This document shows positions 52,193 through 61,352 of a DNA stretch of 64,000 nt, piece by piece (within the stretch, counting starts at the first letter, position 1; every line of letters begins with the position of its first letter). The translations under genes were made by a program, and so were the position numbers. The stretch lies in NCBI GenBank assembly GCA_965203565.1, contig OZ241896.1, positions 3,038,001 to 3,102,000 on the forward strand. Reading direction: 5' to 3'. This DNA is from JAAXGX01 sp965203565. Lineage in GTDB: Bacteria > Acidobacteriota > Vicinamibacteria > Vicinamibacterales > UBA8438. The notes under the pieces are model-generated. The model made no database searches, was not told where the DNA came from, and saw nothing but the letters and a program-made list of their open reading frames with translations.

Positions 52193-55100
52193 ACAACCGC
52201 TCTCGTTCGCCGATGTCGTTCGCGATCTCTCGCAGCGTTCCTCGCGTGCGCTGTCGAGCCAACTGGCCGTGCGGTCGCCGGAGCTCCGGCGCTTCCTGAT
52301 CGACACGTTCGAGGCGCCCGCGGGCAGCGACGGCGCGCTGCTCGCCGACCCGATCTTCGAGGCGACGTTCGGCTGGCGCCTTGCGCGGGAAACGATGGCC
52401 GACCTCGCCGAATCCGGCATGCTCACGTCACGGCTCGTGGGGGCGATGGACAGCCCGCCCCCGGACTGCGCCGACTACCGCTTCGGCCGCGACTGGCGCC
52501 CGTACGAACACCAACTGCGCTGCTGGCGGTTGCTCGGCCAGGCGTCCGCCCAGTCGGTACTGGTGACGAGCGGTACCGGGTCGGGGAAGACCGAGTGCTT
52601 CCTCGTGCCGATACTCGATCAGCTCGTCCGTGAGTGCACCGACCGCGGGCGTCTCACCGGAGTACGCGCCCTGTTTCTGTACCCGTTGAACGCGCTGATC
52701 AACAGTCAGCGCGAACGCCTGCGCGCGTGGTCGTCGGCGTTCGGCGGCGACATCCGGTTCTGCCTGTACAACGGCGAGACGCCGGACACGCTGCCTGCTC
52801 ACAAACTGCGCGATTCGTCCCCGGCGGAGCAACGCACGCGGCAGGCGTTGCGTGAGGATCCAGCGCCCGTCCTCGTCACCAATGCGACGATGCTCGAGTA
52901 CATGCTGGTTCGCGACGCCGATGCGCCGATCATCGCCGGGTCGCCGGGGACACTGCGCTGGATCGTGCTGGACGAGGCGCACACCTACATCGGTTCACGC
53001 GCCGCGGAGATGGCGCTGCTCATCCGGCGCGTCCTGCACCGGTTCGGGGTCGAGCCGCGCGACGTGCGGTTCGTCGCCACGTCGGCCACGCTGGGAGGCC
53101 GGGACGAACGCGAGGCGCTGCACCGTTTTTTGTGCGACGTGTCGGGCGCGCCGCCGTCGAGCGTGCACGTCGTCGCCGGCGCGCGCGTCGTACCGGACCT
53201 ACCCGCGGCGACGGACACGGCGCCGCTCGACGTCGACGATCTCCGGGCGCTGTCACCCGATGAGAGGTTTTCGCGTCTCGTCGCCAGCCGCGAGGCGAGA
53301 CGGCTCCGCGGCTTGTTCGTCTCGTCACCCGACAACGTGGCCGCGCTTTCCGACGTCCGCCGCCGGTGGCGTTCCGAAGCGACGGTCGACAGGCTCCTGC
53401 GGCTGATCGACCTGTGCACGACGGCGCGGCGCGGCGACCAGGTCTTTCTGCCGCTTCGCGGGCATCTGTTCTGCCGCACACAGGTCGGTCTGTGGGCATG
53501 CGCGAATCCGGCCTGCCCGCGGGGCCTGGGCGGCGAGTGGGCGTTCGGCGCCATTCACACGGTCCCCCGGGACTTCTGCCGCCACTGCGAGCACCCGGTC
53601 TATGAGGTCGTGCAGTGCCGCGCCTGTGGGGAGGTGTATCTGGCGGCGGACGAACGCTACGACCCGGATACGGACGTGACGACGCTGCGGCCGCGCGCGG
53701 CGCAGTCGGCGGTCGATGAGTTCCAGCTCGAGGTCGATGCGCCGGAAACCGAAGACGGCGCCGGAGAAGCGAGCGACGAAGCGCCGATGGTCCAGCCCGC
53801 CGAGCGCCGCTTGATCACGGGTATCGGCGTCGACACCGAGAGCGTGGCGTTGGGCGCCAACACCTGGGATGTCTCGTTCTCGTCGGCGCCCGCCTGCGTC
53901 TCGATCGCTGCGCCGGAAGACGAGGCCGGTCCATTGCGGTGTCGGCGCTGCGGCGAACGCGAGTCGAGGAGGGATCCTCTGTTTTGGCCATTGCGGATGG
54001 GGGCACCGTTTCTTCTGTCGACCGTCACCCCGACGGTGCTCGAGCACACGCCTCCGGCGGAGCAGTCGAACGACGTTCCGTTCGGCGGTCGGCGACTGCT
54101 CGCATTCAGCGATTCCCGGCAGGGGTCGGCGCGGCTGGCGGTCAGGCTCCAGCAGGAATCGGAGCGGAACTACGTACGCAGCCAACTGCTGCACGGCATC
54201 GCGGCGGCGCGAAGACGCGCTGGCGCGTCGGAGCACGACGTTCAACAGCTTGCGCGCGAGGTGGCCGAGCTTGAGAAGGTCGCATCGGGTCGGCCGACCC
54301 TCCAGGCCATCCTGGAAGAGAAGAAAAACAGCCTGGAGGCGGCGAAGGCGGAATCGTTGGACGCGCCGTTGGGACGCCTCTCCTGGCAGGACGCAGTGTC
54401 ACAACTCGCCAACGGCAACATCGGAAGGATGCGCGCCGAGTACGAGCGCCTGAGCGGTGTGGAAATTCCGGCGACGGAGTACGCGGAGTTCTGCCTGTTC
54501 CGCGAGTTCTTCCGCCGGCCCAAGCGGATGAACTCGGCCGAGACGCTCGGTCTGGTTGCTTTGCGGTACCCCGACATCGAGAAGCGGGCGGCCGACCTGA
54601 CGCCGGCGGCGTGGACCGGTCCCCTCGGTGCTCCGCCGGACGAGTGGCCGAGGTTCGTCAAGCTCCTGGTCGACTTCGTGCTGCGCGCGCGGGGCGCCAC
54701 CGACATACCGGAAGAGTATCTCCAGTGGATGGGCACCCGGACGTACCGACGCTACGTGCAGGGGCCGGATTTCCGGGACCGGCTCGCGCGAGGACAGACG
54801 TTGTGGCCGCGCGCACGCGCCGGGGGCAACCGTGCGGTCGTACTGGACGTGCTCTGTCGCGCCTTCGGGCTGGATCTGAAGGACGCTGTGCACCGTGATG
54901 CGGTCGAGCTGTGTCTGCGCTCGGCATGGACAGTCGTGTTGCCGCATCTGCGGCAGGTCGAGCGCGGCTACCTCTTTCGCCTGGCTGACGCCTGCGTGCT
55001 GGAGGAGGCGCGGGATCTGCGCGTGTGTCCCTTCACGCGGCGCATGCTCGACACGACGCTCGCCGGCCGGTCGCCCTACACGCCGCTCCGCGGCGACGAC

Positions 55101-57203
55101 GACCGTTGCGAGGAGATCCGCATGCCGCGGTTGCCGTATCCCTTCTGGCGGGACGAGAAGGGCGGCTCGCTCTCCGCGGCGACCGTGATCGAATGGCTGA
55201 ACGACGACCCTGACGTCAGAGACGCCCGCGCCCGGGGGCTGTGGTCCAACCTGAACGACCGCGCGGTGGCCATGAGTCCATACTTCGCTGTCGGCGAGCA
55301 TTCGGCGCAGATCAGCGGTCAGCGCCTGAGACAGCAGGAGGGGCTGTTCAAACACGGAGCGATGAACGTCCTGAGTTGTTCCACGACGATGGAGATGGGC
55401 ATCGACATCGGCGGTCTGACCGCCGTGATGATGAGCAATCCTCCGCCGCACGCCGCGAACTACCGCCAGCGGGCGGGGCGCGCCGGGCGACGCGGCGAAG
55501 GCAGCTCCCTCGCGCTGACGCTTTGCAGGAACACGCCGCACGGCGTGGAAGTCTTCAAGAACCCGCGCTGGCCGTTCGATGCTTCGATCAGCCCGCCGCG
55601 CGTCGGGCTCGACAGCCGGCGGCTGGTCCAGCGGCACGTCAACGCGCTCTTGCTGGGGCGCTTCCTCGACAGCTCCAACGCCCATCGTCTGGAAGCGGGA
55701 TGGTTCTTCGAGTCGGAGGGCGCCGCGCAAGCGCCAGCGGTCCGGTTCCGGGTATGGTGCCTGACGGCGGCGTCCGGCGATGGGGACGTCGCCCGCGGGC
55801 TCGGCCGTCTCGTGGCGCGCACCGCCCTCGCTGGCGAGGAGATCGGCAGGTTGCTGCAAGACGCGGCGACCGCGGTCGAGAAGGCCGGGACCGAGTGGAC
55901 GAAAGAGCTCGATGCCCTCAAGGCCGATGCCGCGTGGTTCGAGAGTGCGCCGAGTCACGGGACGAACCCGGCGTTCCTCGCCGTGAGCAGGCAGATCGAC
56001 CGGCACCGCGGCGAGTATCTCCTGGGCGAACTGGTGCGCAGAGGAGTACTGCCCGGCCACGGTTTCCCCACCGGAATCGTCAGTTTCGTGACGACGTCGA
56101 AAGCGGACTTGCGCCGGCGGGAACGGGAAGCCCCGACGCGGGACGAAGCCTTCGGACAGCGGGCCGGTTTCCCCACCCGCGAGGCGCCGGGCGCCATTCG
56201 GGACTATGCGCCGGGCGCCGACGTGGTCGTCGATGGACGCGTCCACCGGTCGGACGGCGTGACGCTCAACTGGCGCCTGCCCGCCGACGCGGACGGCGTC
56301 CGCGAGATCCAGTCGATCCGCTCTGCGTGGCGTTGCCGCCGCTGTGGCGCTACCGGTGACCGCGCGGGCTCGCAGGCAGGATGTGACGTGTGCGGAGCGG
56401 ACAACGTCGAGACGTACATGTTCATCGAGCCGGCTGGATTCGCGGTGGACTTCCAGCGCCAGCCACACAACGACGTGACGACGGCGACCTACCTGCCGGT
56501 GAACGAACCTTGGGTGAGCTGCCCGACGAGCCACTGGGCGTCGTTACCGGATCCGACCCGCGGGCGCTTCCGCTACACGGAGGACGGGCACATCTTCCAC
56601 GGCAACGGCGGCCCGGGCGGGAAGGGCTACGCCGTTTGTCTGCGCTGCGGTCGGGCTGCGCCGGAGTTCGGACCTGACAATCCCCTGGGCGACAGCCATT
56701 CGCGTCTGCGCGGCGGACGCAAACGGACCGGGACATCGATCTGTGAGGGGAGCGACCAGCCGTGGGCCGTGAAGAGAAACGCCAATCTGGGCTGCTCCAG
56801 CCGCACGGACGTCTTCGAGCTGCAAATCTGCGGCAACCCGTCGCAGGCTGCGATCTATTCGCTGGCGGTGGCGTTGCGCGGCGGGGCGACTCGATTGCTC
56901 GGCGTGGACGAACGGGAGATGGGCGTCGCCGCTGCGCAGAGCAGGACCGGCGAGGACCAAGTGACGCGCTCGGGTTTCCTGTTCGATGCGTCGTCCGCCG
57001 GCACTGGCTACACCGCCATCCTGCAGCACGAGCTCGGTCGAATCGCCGGACTTGCTCGGAAGATTCTCGATTGCAGGAACGACGATTGCGATCGTGCGTG
57101 CCACGGCTGTCTGCTGACGGCCGATACCCAGTTCGCCGCGAGTCTGCTCGACCGGCGAGCGGCGGCGGCGCTGCTCGACGCGACGTTTCCCGTGGAGACG
57201 TGA
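52185..57203 (+). CDS. DEAH-type helicase with C-terminal DUF1998 (MrfA/DrmB-like)
   Basis: 1672-aa superfamily 2 helicase. Motifs: Walker A VLVTSGTGSGKTECFLVPIL, Ia LFLYPLNALINSQRERL, VTNATMLEYMLV, DEAH in WIVLDEAHTYIGSRAAEM, III ATSATLGG, and V/VI in STTMEMGIDIGGLTAVMM and YRQRAGRAGRRGEG. Several zinc-type Cys clusters occur (CRHCEHPVYEVVQCRACGEV; CRRCGERES; CRRCGATGDRAG). The end is a DUF1998 domain: LFDASSAGTGYTAILQHEL and CDRACHGCLL. Fusion of helicase and DUF1998 is as in MrfA (YprA), but the protein is about twice as long. In DISARM, DUF1998 is in DrmB. Probably translocates on DNA in a defence complex. Confidence 0.87.
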   Translation: MTEQPLSFADVVRDLSQRSSRALSSQLAVRSPELRRFLIDTFEAPAGSDGALLADPIFEATFGWRLARETMADLAESGMLTSRLVGAMDSPPPDCADYRFGRDWRPYEHQLRCWRLLGQASAQSVLVTSGTGSGKTECFLVPILDQLVRECTDRGRLTGVRALFLYPLNALINSQRERLRAWSSAFGGDIRFCLYNGETPDTLPAHKLRDSSPAEQRTRQALREDPAPVLVTNATMLEYMLVRDADAPIIAGSPGTLRWIVLDEAHTYIGSRAAEMALLIRRVLHRFGVEPRDVRFVATSATLGGRDEREALHRFLCDVSGAPPSSVHVVAGARVVPDLPAATDTAPLDVDDLRALSPDERFSRLVASREARRLRGLFVSSPDNVAALSDVRRRWRSEATVDRLLRLIDLCTTARRGDQVFLPLRGHLFCRTQVGLWACANPACPRGLGGEWAFGAIHTVPRDFCRHCEHPVYEVVQCRACGEVYLAADERYDPDTDVTTLRPRAAQSAVDEFQLEVDAPETEDGAGEASDEAPMVQPAERRLITGIGVDTESVALGANTWDVSFSSAPACVSIAAPEDEAGPLRCRRCGERESRRDPLFWPLRMGAPFLLSTVTPTVLEHTPPAEQSNDVPFGGRRLLAFSDSRQGSARLAVRLQQESERNYVRSQLLHGIAAARRRAGASEHDVQQLAREVAELEKVASGRPTLQAILEEKKNSLEAAKAESLDAPLGRLSWQDAVSQLANGNIGRMRAEYERLSGVEIPATEYAEFCLFREFFRRPKRMNSAETLGLVALRYPDIEKRAADLTPAAWTGPLGAPPDEWPRFVKLLVDFVLRARGATDIPEEYLQWMGTRTYRRYVQGPDFRDRLARGQTLWPRARAGGNRAVVLDVLCRAFGLDLKDAVHRDAVELCLRSAWTVVLPHLRQVERGYLFRLADACVLEEARDLRVCPFTRRMLDTTLAGRSPYTPLRGDDDRCEEIRMPRLPYPFWRDEKGGSLSAATVIEWLNDDPDVRDARARGLWSNLNDRAVAMSPYFAVGEHSAQISGQRLRQQEGLFKHGAMNVLSCSTTMEMGIDIGGLTAVMMSNPPPHAANYRQRAGRAGRRGEGSSLALTLCRNTPHGVEVFKNPRWPFDASISPPRVGLDSRRLVQRHVNALLLGRFLDSSNAHRLEAGWFFESEGAAQAPAVRFRVWCLTAASGDGDVARGLGRLVARTALAGEEIGRLLQDAATAVEKAGTEWTKELDALKADAAWFESAPSHGTNPAFLAVSRQIDRHRGEYLLGELVRRGVLPGHGFPTGIVSFVTTSKADLRRREREAPTRDEAFGQRAGFPTREAPGAIRDYAPGADVVVDGRVHRSDGVTLNWRLPADADGVREIQSIRSAWRCRRCGATGDRAGSQAGCDVCGADNVETYMFIEPAGFAVDFQRQPHNDVTTATYLPVNEPWVSCPTSHWASLPDPTRGRFRYTEDGHIFHGNGGPGGKGYAVCLRCGRAAPEFGPDNPLGDSHSRLRGGRKRTGTSICEGSDQPWAVKRNANLGCSSRTDVFELQICGNPSQAAIYSLAVALRGGATRLLGVDEREMGVAAAQSRTGEDQVTRSGFLFDASSAGTGYTAILQHELGRIAGLARKILDCRNDDCDRACHGCLLTADTQFAASLLDRRAAAALLDATFPVET

Positions 57204-57212
57204 GCGGCGGCG

Positions 57213-57249
57213 CACGGCGCGGCCCAGCGCGCGAACCCGTTGCGCCGTG
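57213..57249. terminator. Hairpin between convergent defence genes
   Basis: CACGGCGC (57213-57220) and GCGCCGTG (57242-57249) form an 8-bp stem with a 21-nt loop in the 70-bp gap between the converging helicase and restriction genes. No T-run follows, so it is at most a weak or Rho-assisted bidirectional terminator. Confidence 0.3.
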
Positions 57250-57273
57250 TTGGATCTGGATGCGGTCGTCCCG

Positions 57274-59790
57274 CTATTTCCGCTCTTCGTAGGGACCGAG
57301 AAAGCGCTCGCCGTTGAAGTGGATGAGATGTTCGGGCGCGTCGGCGAGCCAGACTTCGGTTTCCCATGCGATCTCCGGCAGGTATCCGCGCATGGCCGCG
57401 CGATGGAGAAACGCCGTCACGAAGACCAAGCCCGCAGCGGCGCCCGCGAAGAGATCCTTGAGCTGGTTGTGACGCAGCACGTTGACCGGGCCGTGCGACG
57501 TGACGGCTTCGACCAGGACCAGCCAGTTGCGCTCGGTATGGTGGATGACCACGTCCGGCATCTTGCCGTGAGGGTCGATCTCGACGCCGAGCTTCTTCAT
57601 GTACTGCTCGTCGTACACCAAATGTTTCCTGCCCGCATCCCCGACGTAGACCACGTAACCGCCCGGCGTGAAGCGTGGCGCGAACTCCTCGACGATCTCC
57701 CTGACAAGCACGTTCTGTCCGCCCGGCGTGAGCTCGAATCGCCGTCCGTCCGGAAGAGTGACCGGAATGCGCTCCATGGCGCGCGCCTGCTCCGCGAGCC
57801 GGTTGTTCCCCTCAACGGACGCCAGCCAGGCCGCGAGCGCTCCGGCCCATTCGTCGGTCCCGTAGCGCCGTAGAAGCGCGAGGACGCCCGGCTCGACGCG
57901 GTAGACGCTCTTCGGGCTGTTGGTCGGCCGGGAGGGATCGTCCGGGTTGAGAAGGACGAGCCCCATCTGCACGAACTGGTGCAGGGTGAAGCGCCGGATC
58001 GTCTCCCGTGTGTTGGGGGCATACCGCTTCCCGTAGTTTGAAGCCATCCAGTCCATGAGCTCGGTCACTCCGCGCAGCGGCGCGCCCGCGTCGCGCCAGA
58101 GGGCCGCGGGGCCGAGGTCGAGCAAACCGAGAAGGGTAAGCGCCGAGCGGTCGTTGCGCTGCGCCTTCGGCGCCTTGAGGGCCTTCAGGACGGTCCTGGC
58201 CGCATCGATTCTCTCCTTCACCGCGATCGGATCGTCCCCTTCGCGCATCTTGAAAACCTCTTGCCTGACCAGGCGGTCGATCTCCTCCTGCGCGGGCATC
58301 GCCCCGCCCACCCTCCGGCCCAGCCGTTCGAGCACGCCGGCAGGCGGAAAGCGCAACGACCGGAGATCGCCGGCGTTGACCTGAGTGTGGCCGCTGAACT
58401 GGCGGAAGTACGCATCGACCGCCGTGCTGTTGAGGAACACCGCGAGACCCTTGGCCAGACGTTCGGGAAGCCCGACGTTCCCCTGGTGCAGGACGTTCAG
58501 CTTGTTGTCGAATGCGACGCTGTCCGCGCCGATGCGCGCCGGGTCGTAGAGCGCGGCGACCACACGGCGCCGGTCTTCCTTCGCGCTGAAGCGGTTGACC
58601 AGGACGTACCAGCCGGCAGGAAGCAGGAGGTCGTCGCCGGGGCCGGCGGCGGCCAGGGCGTTCGGCTTCGTTCCCGACGCCCTGGGCCAGGCCACGAACC
58701 CGGGGGCGCAATGTGCGGGGAGGATCAGGGGGGCGTCTCCCGGCGCCGCATGAGCGCGCAGGCGATCCTTCGCCCGGAACCCGACCACGCGGCCGGTCGA
58801 AACGAGCACGCCGAGCCCGGCGAGCGTATGGGGCAGTTTCCGCATGCTCGCCGCGATCTTCGCGTCGGTCTCGTCCGGCACTATGTGCAGGACACGTTCC
58901 GGGTCGTGCGGGAGCATCAGATCCGCCGCCTCCACGGTGCGCTCCAGGAGGCCGTCGTCGGTTGGCCCGAACGACGTGGTGATCCTGATCGCGTCCGGTC
59001 CGGCGCCGCGGATGCCGTGAAAGATCACGTTCTCCTGCAACACGCCGTCATCGGCGAAGGCGGCGTCGCGGGCGTCGTAGACGTGAATCCGGCGAAAGGC
59101 GAGCTCGCGCGAGAGGGCCTGCCGGAAGGACCGGAAGTAGGGCCCGTTCATGAAGCTGCGCGGCGTGATCGCCACGAGCTCGCCGCCGGCGGCGAGGAGC
59201 TTGAGTGCGAGCCAGACGAAGGCCGAGTAGAGATTGCTGGTTTCGATGCCCGCGGCGCTCAGGCGGGCGCGCTCCGCGCTGTCGGTTCTGAGCTTGCGGT
59301 AAGGAGGGTTCATGATCGCCACGTGGAATCGCGGGCGGCGTTCGGGGTCCAGCAGGTTCCGGTCGTCGGCCCAGGCGGCCGCGTCGAGGACGAAGTTTCC
59401 CCGGCGATGCTCGCCGCGGAAGGCGACGCCGGCCTTTGCGCATACCGCCTGGCAGCGCTCGAAGGTGCGGTCCAGATCGTCGGCGAACCGGGCGTCGAGC
59501 TCCCAGACGGTGGCGTGCAGGGCGGCGGGCCTGCTGCGTTCCGGCCGGCCGCAGAGTTCCGCGACCGCCGCGGCCGTCAGAACGCCGCCGCCGCCGCCGG
59601 GGTCGAGGACCTTGCAGTCCGCGGGCATCTCTCGCGCCTGCAGCATGGAAGCCATGAAACGGGCGACGCCGGCCGGGGTGAAGAACTGCCCCAGCTCCGC
59701 ACGCCGCGTCGGGCGATCGGCATCGAGGCGCTCCGGAAGGTTCGATGCGGTGCAGTCGTACGGCGCCGCTTCGTGAGAACGATCATGCAT
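57274..59790 (-). CDS. Fused adenine-N6 DNA methylase and BsuBI/PstI-type restriction endonuclease
   Basis: 838-aa single-chain restriction-modification enzyme. The N-terminal methylase has RRAELGQFFTPAGVARFM, SAM motif I VLDPGGGGGVLTAAAV and the catalytic motif IV VAIMNPPYRKL (N6-adenine). A central target-recognition-like region follows (about 300-500). From about 590 come a helical HTH part (ETIRRFTLHQFVQMGLVLLN) and the BsuBI/PstI nuclease: VREIVEEFAPRFTPGGYVVY, KMPDVVIHHTERNWLVLVEA with following VTSHGP, and EIAWETEVWLADAPEHLIHF. BsuBI and PstI cut CTGCAG, so that is the best guess for the site. ATG 59790; GTG 59796 is an alternative. Confidence 0.87.
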   Translation of the reverse strand: MHDRSHEAAPYDCTASNLPERLDADRPTRRAELGQFFTPAGVARFMASMLQAREMPADCKVLDPGGGGGVLTAAAVAELCGRPERSRPAALHATVWELDARFADDLDRTFERCQAVCAKAGVAFRGEHRRGNFVLDAAAWADDRNLLDPERRPRFHVAIMNPPYRKLRTDSAERARLSAAGIETSNLYSAFVWLALKLLAAGGELVAITPRSFMNGPYFRSFRQALSRELAFRRIHVYDARDAAFADDGVLQENVIFHGIRGAGPDAIRITTSFGPTDDGLLERTVEAADLMLPHDPERVLHIVPDETDAKIAASMRKLPHTLAGLGVLVSTGRVVGFRAKDRLRAHAAPGDAPLILPAHCAPGFVAWPRASGTKPNALAAAGPGDDLLLPAGWYVLVNRFSAKEDRRRVVAALYDPARIGADSVAFDNKLNVLHQGNVGLPERLAKGLAVFLNSTAVDAYFRQFSGHTQVNAGDLRSLRFPPAGVLERLGRRVGGAMPAQEEIDRLVRQEVFKMREGDDPIAVKERIDAARTVLKALKAPKAQRNDRSALTLLGLLDLGPAALWRDAGAPLRGVTELMDWMASNYGKRYAPNTRETIRRFTLHQFVQMGLVLLNPDDPSRPTNSPKSVYRVEPGVLALLRRYGTDEWAGALAAWLASVEGNNRLAEQARAMERIPVTLPDGRRFELTPGGQNVLVREIVEEFAPRFTPGGYVVYVGDAGRKHLVYDEQYMKKLGVEIDPHGKMPDVVIHHTERNWLVLVEAVTSHGPVNVLRHNQLKDLFAGAAAGLVFVTAFLHRAAMRGYLPEIAWETEVWLADAPEHLIHFNGERFLGPYEERK

Positions 59791-59812
59791 GGTCACGCAG
59801 CTTCACCGCGCC

Positions 59813-59840
59813 CGTCGAATGCAGCGGGGCTTTCGCCGCG
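59813..59840 (+). repeat. Relic of the right end of the inverted-repeat element
   Basis: TCGAATGCAGCGGGG followed by CTTTCGCCGCG matches the right-hand part of the dispersed element (compare 13974-14000) with one gap and one change; the terminal repeat is eroded. It lies just upstream of the restriction-modification gene. Confidence 0.55.
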
Positions 59841-59847
59841 CGCCTGG

Positions 59848-60867
59848 TCAGGCGCTGGCGCGCGGGCGCCGCGGCGGGCGCCGGCGGCGCTTCGCAGGCG
59901 CCGCCTGACGGCGCGCCAGCGACCGGTACTCGCGGATGAGCAGGTCGAGATGCTCACGCTCCTCGTCGGCGAACTCCAGGAAGATCCGCTTCCCCTCGGA
60001 GTCCTCGAACCGCTCGCCGTAACGCTTGAAGAAACGGTGCGACCCGCGCTCGCAGCGAATGCCGATCAGGAGCGCCTGCCGATCGTCCACCCCCTTCGCC
60101 AACTGGTCGGCGCCGGCGGCGAACAGGCCGTTCGCCGCCCCCTTGAAGAACAGGAAGGTGGGCCGGGACTCGAGCTGCGGGTCTTCGGCGAGGAGCTCCT
60201 GGTATCGAGCTTCGAGCTTGCCGAGATGCTCCTCCTCCTCCCCGGCCAGACGCTCGAAGACGCGCCGGCCGCGCGCGTCCTTCGTCAGGCGCGCGGCCCG
60301 GGAGTAGAACTCCAGCCCGCTGCGCTCGGTGGCGATGGCGATGCGCAGCGCGTCCCGGGCGAAGAGCAGCTCGGTGGCGACCGCTCCCTCCGGCGGCCGG
60401 CGGCCGGTCCGGCACTCCTCGCACTCGCCGTGGATCTGCACGACGCTCTGCCGGGCGGCGAACCCGCGCGCCGCGGTGATCTCCTCTATCAGGCCCTCGA
60501 TGTCCGAGCTGAGGAACTCGTACGACCGGTTGCAGGACTTGCAGACGAGATGGAAGTGGCGCGGATGGCGGTAAGCGCGTTCGAAGCGGAACCGGCCCTC
60601 GCCGAAATCGACCTTCCGGGCGATGCCCGCCTCCACCATCCACCCGAGCGCCCGATATACGGTGGCGCGGCTGATCCGGTGGTCTTCGGACCGCATCAGG
60701 GCGACCAGATCGTCGGCGCTCAGATGCCCTTCCTGGCGCAGGAAGGTGCTGACGATCAGCTCGCGCTTGCCGGAGCGGCGCCCCCCCGGCGGACGCAGGC
60801 GATCGACATAGGCCGACGGCGGCTCCATCGCGGCCGACCCGGCGGGACGCGGCGTATCGACCGGCAT
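59848..60867 (-). CDS. Fur-family regulator fused to rubrerythrin-like ferritin domain
   Basis: 339-aa fusion. Residues about 30-160 are a Fur/PerR-type repressor: winged helix SADDLVALMRSEDHRISRAT and VYRALGWMVEAGIARKVDF, HFHLVCKSCNRSYEF with a CxxC, and a second CxxC in HGECEECRTG (structural zinc). Residues about 170-320 form a four-helix ferritin-like domain with the di-iron ligands of rubrerythrin: ERSGLEFYSRAA, EEEEHLGKLEARY, ERGSHRFFKRY and ADEEREHLDLL. It could sense peroxide or iron through the di-iron centre and couple that to DNA binding. ATG 60867 or 60828. Confidence 0.88.
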   Translation of the reverse strand: MPVDTPRPAGSAAMEPPSAYVDRLRPPGGRRSGKRELIVSTFLRQEGHLSADDLVALMRSEDHRISRATVYRALGWMVEAGIARKVDFGEGRFRFERAYRHPRHFHLVCKSCNRSYEFLSSDIEGLIEEITAARGFAARQSVVQIHGECEECRTGRRPPEGAVATELLFARDALRIAIATERSGLEFYSRAARLTKDARGRRVFERLAGEEEEHLGKLEARYQELLAEDPQLESRPTFLFFKGAANGLFAAGADQLAKGVDDRQALLIGIRCERGSHRFFKRYGERFEDSEGKRIFLEFADEEREHLDLLIREYRSLARRQAAPAKRRRRPPRRPRASA

Positions 60868-60923
60868 GGATCTGGCTGAACCGCCTCGCGCCGCACCGCC
60901 AAGGCGCGGGATCCGCTGGCTAG

Positions 60924-61316
60924 CTAGACGCCGAACGACTGACCGCAGCCGCAGGTCGTCCTGGCGTTCGGGTTCCGGATCGTGAAGCCGCCGCCCATCA
61001 GGTTGTCGACGAAGTCGACCTCGGCGCCGGCGAGATAGCGAATGCTGATCGGATCGACGAAGAGCTTGACGCCGCTCGACTCGAAGACGCGGTCCGCGTC
61101 CGGGTCTCCCGCGCCCTCCTCGATCATCAGGCCGTACTGGAACCCGGAGCACCCTCCGCCCTGCACGAACACGCGGAGGCCGGCCTCCGCCTTCTTCTCC
61201 TCGGCCAGCAACTGCACGATCTTGCCGGCCGCCGCCTCGGTCACGTGGACCGGGACTTCGGCGACGTCCGCGGCGGCCGGATCCTCGACGCCGTTACCGG
61301 TGCTGGTTTCAAGCAT
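60924..61316 (-). CDS. erpA: Iron-sulfur cluster insertion protein ErpA/IscA
   Basis: 130-aa A-type Fe-S carrier. The three cluster Cys are present: GGGCSGFQYGL and the terminal TTCGCGQSFGV. VHVTEAAAGKIVQLLAEEKK and YLAGAEVDFVDNLMGGGFTI are typical. It is divergent from fdhE, 36 bp apart, and cotranscribable with the Fur-rubrerythrin gene downstream. Confidence 0.92.
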   Translation of the reverse strand: MLETSTGNGVEDPAAADVAEVPVHVTEAAAGKIVQLLAEEKKAEAGLRVFVQGGGCSGFQYGLMIEEGAGDPDADRVFESSGVKLFVDPISIRYLAGAEVDFVDNLMGGGFTIRNPNARTTCGCGQSFGV

Positions 61317-61352
61317 AAGGCGGTTATTATACCGCGCGGCGTGCGGAGGTGA

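Noticed and set aside
48785..59790. Considered as a standard DISARM locus
   Set aside because: DUF1998 is fused to the helicase, and DrmA, DrmC (PLD) and DrmMII were not found; the methylase carries a PstI-type nuclease.
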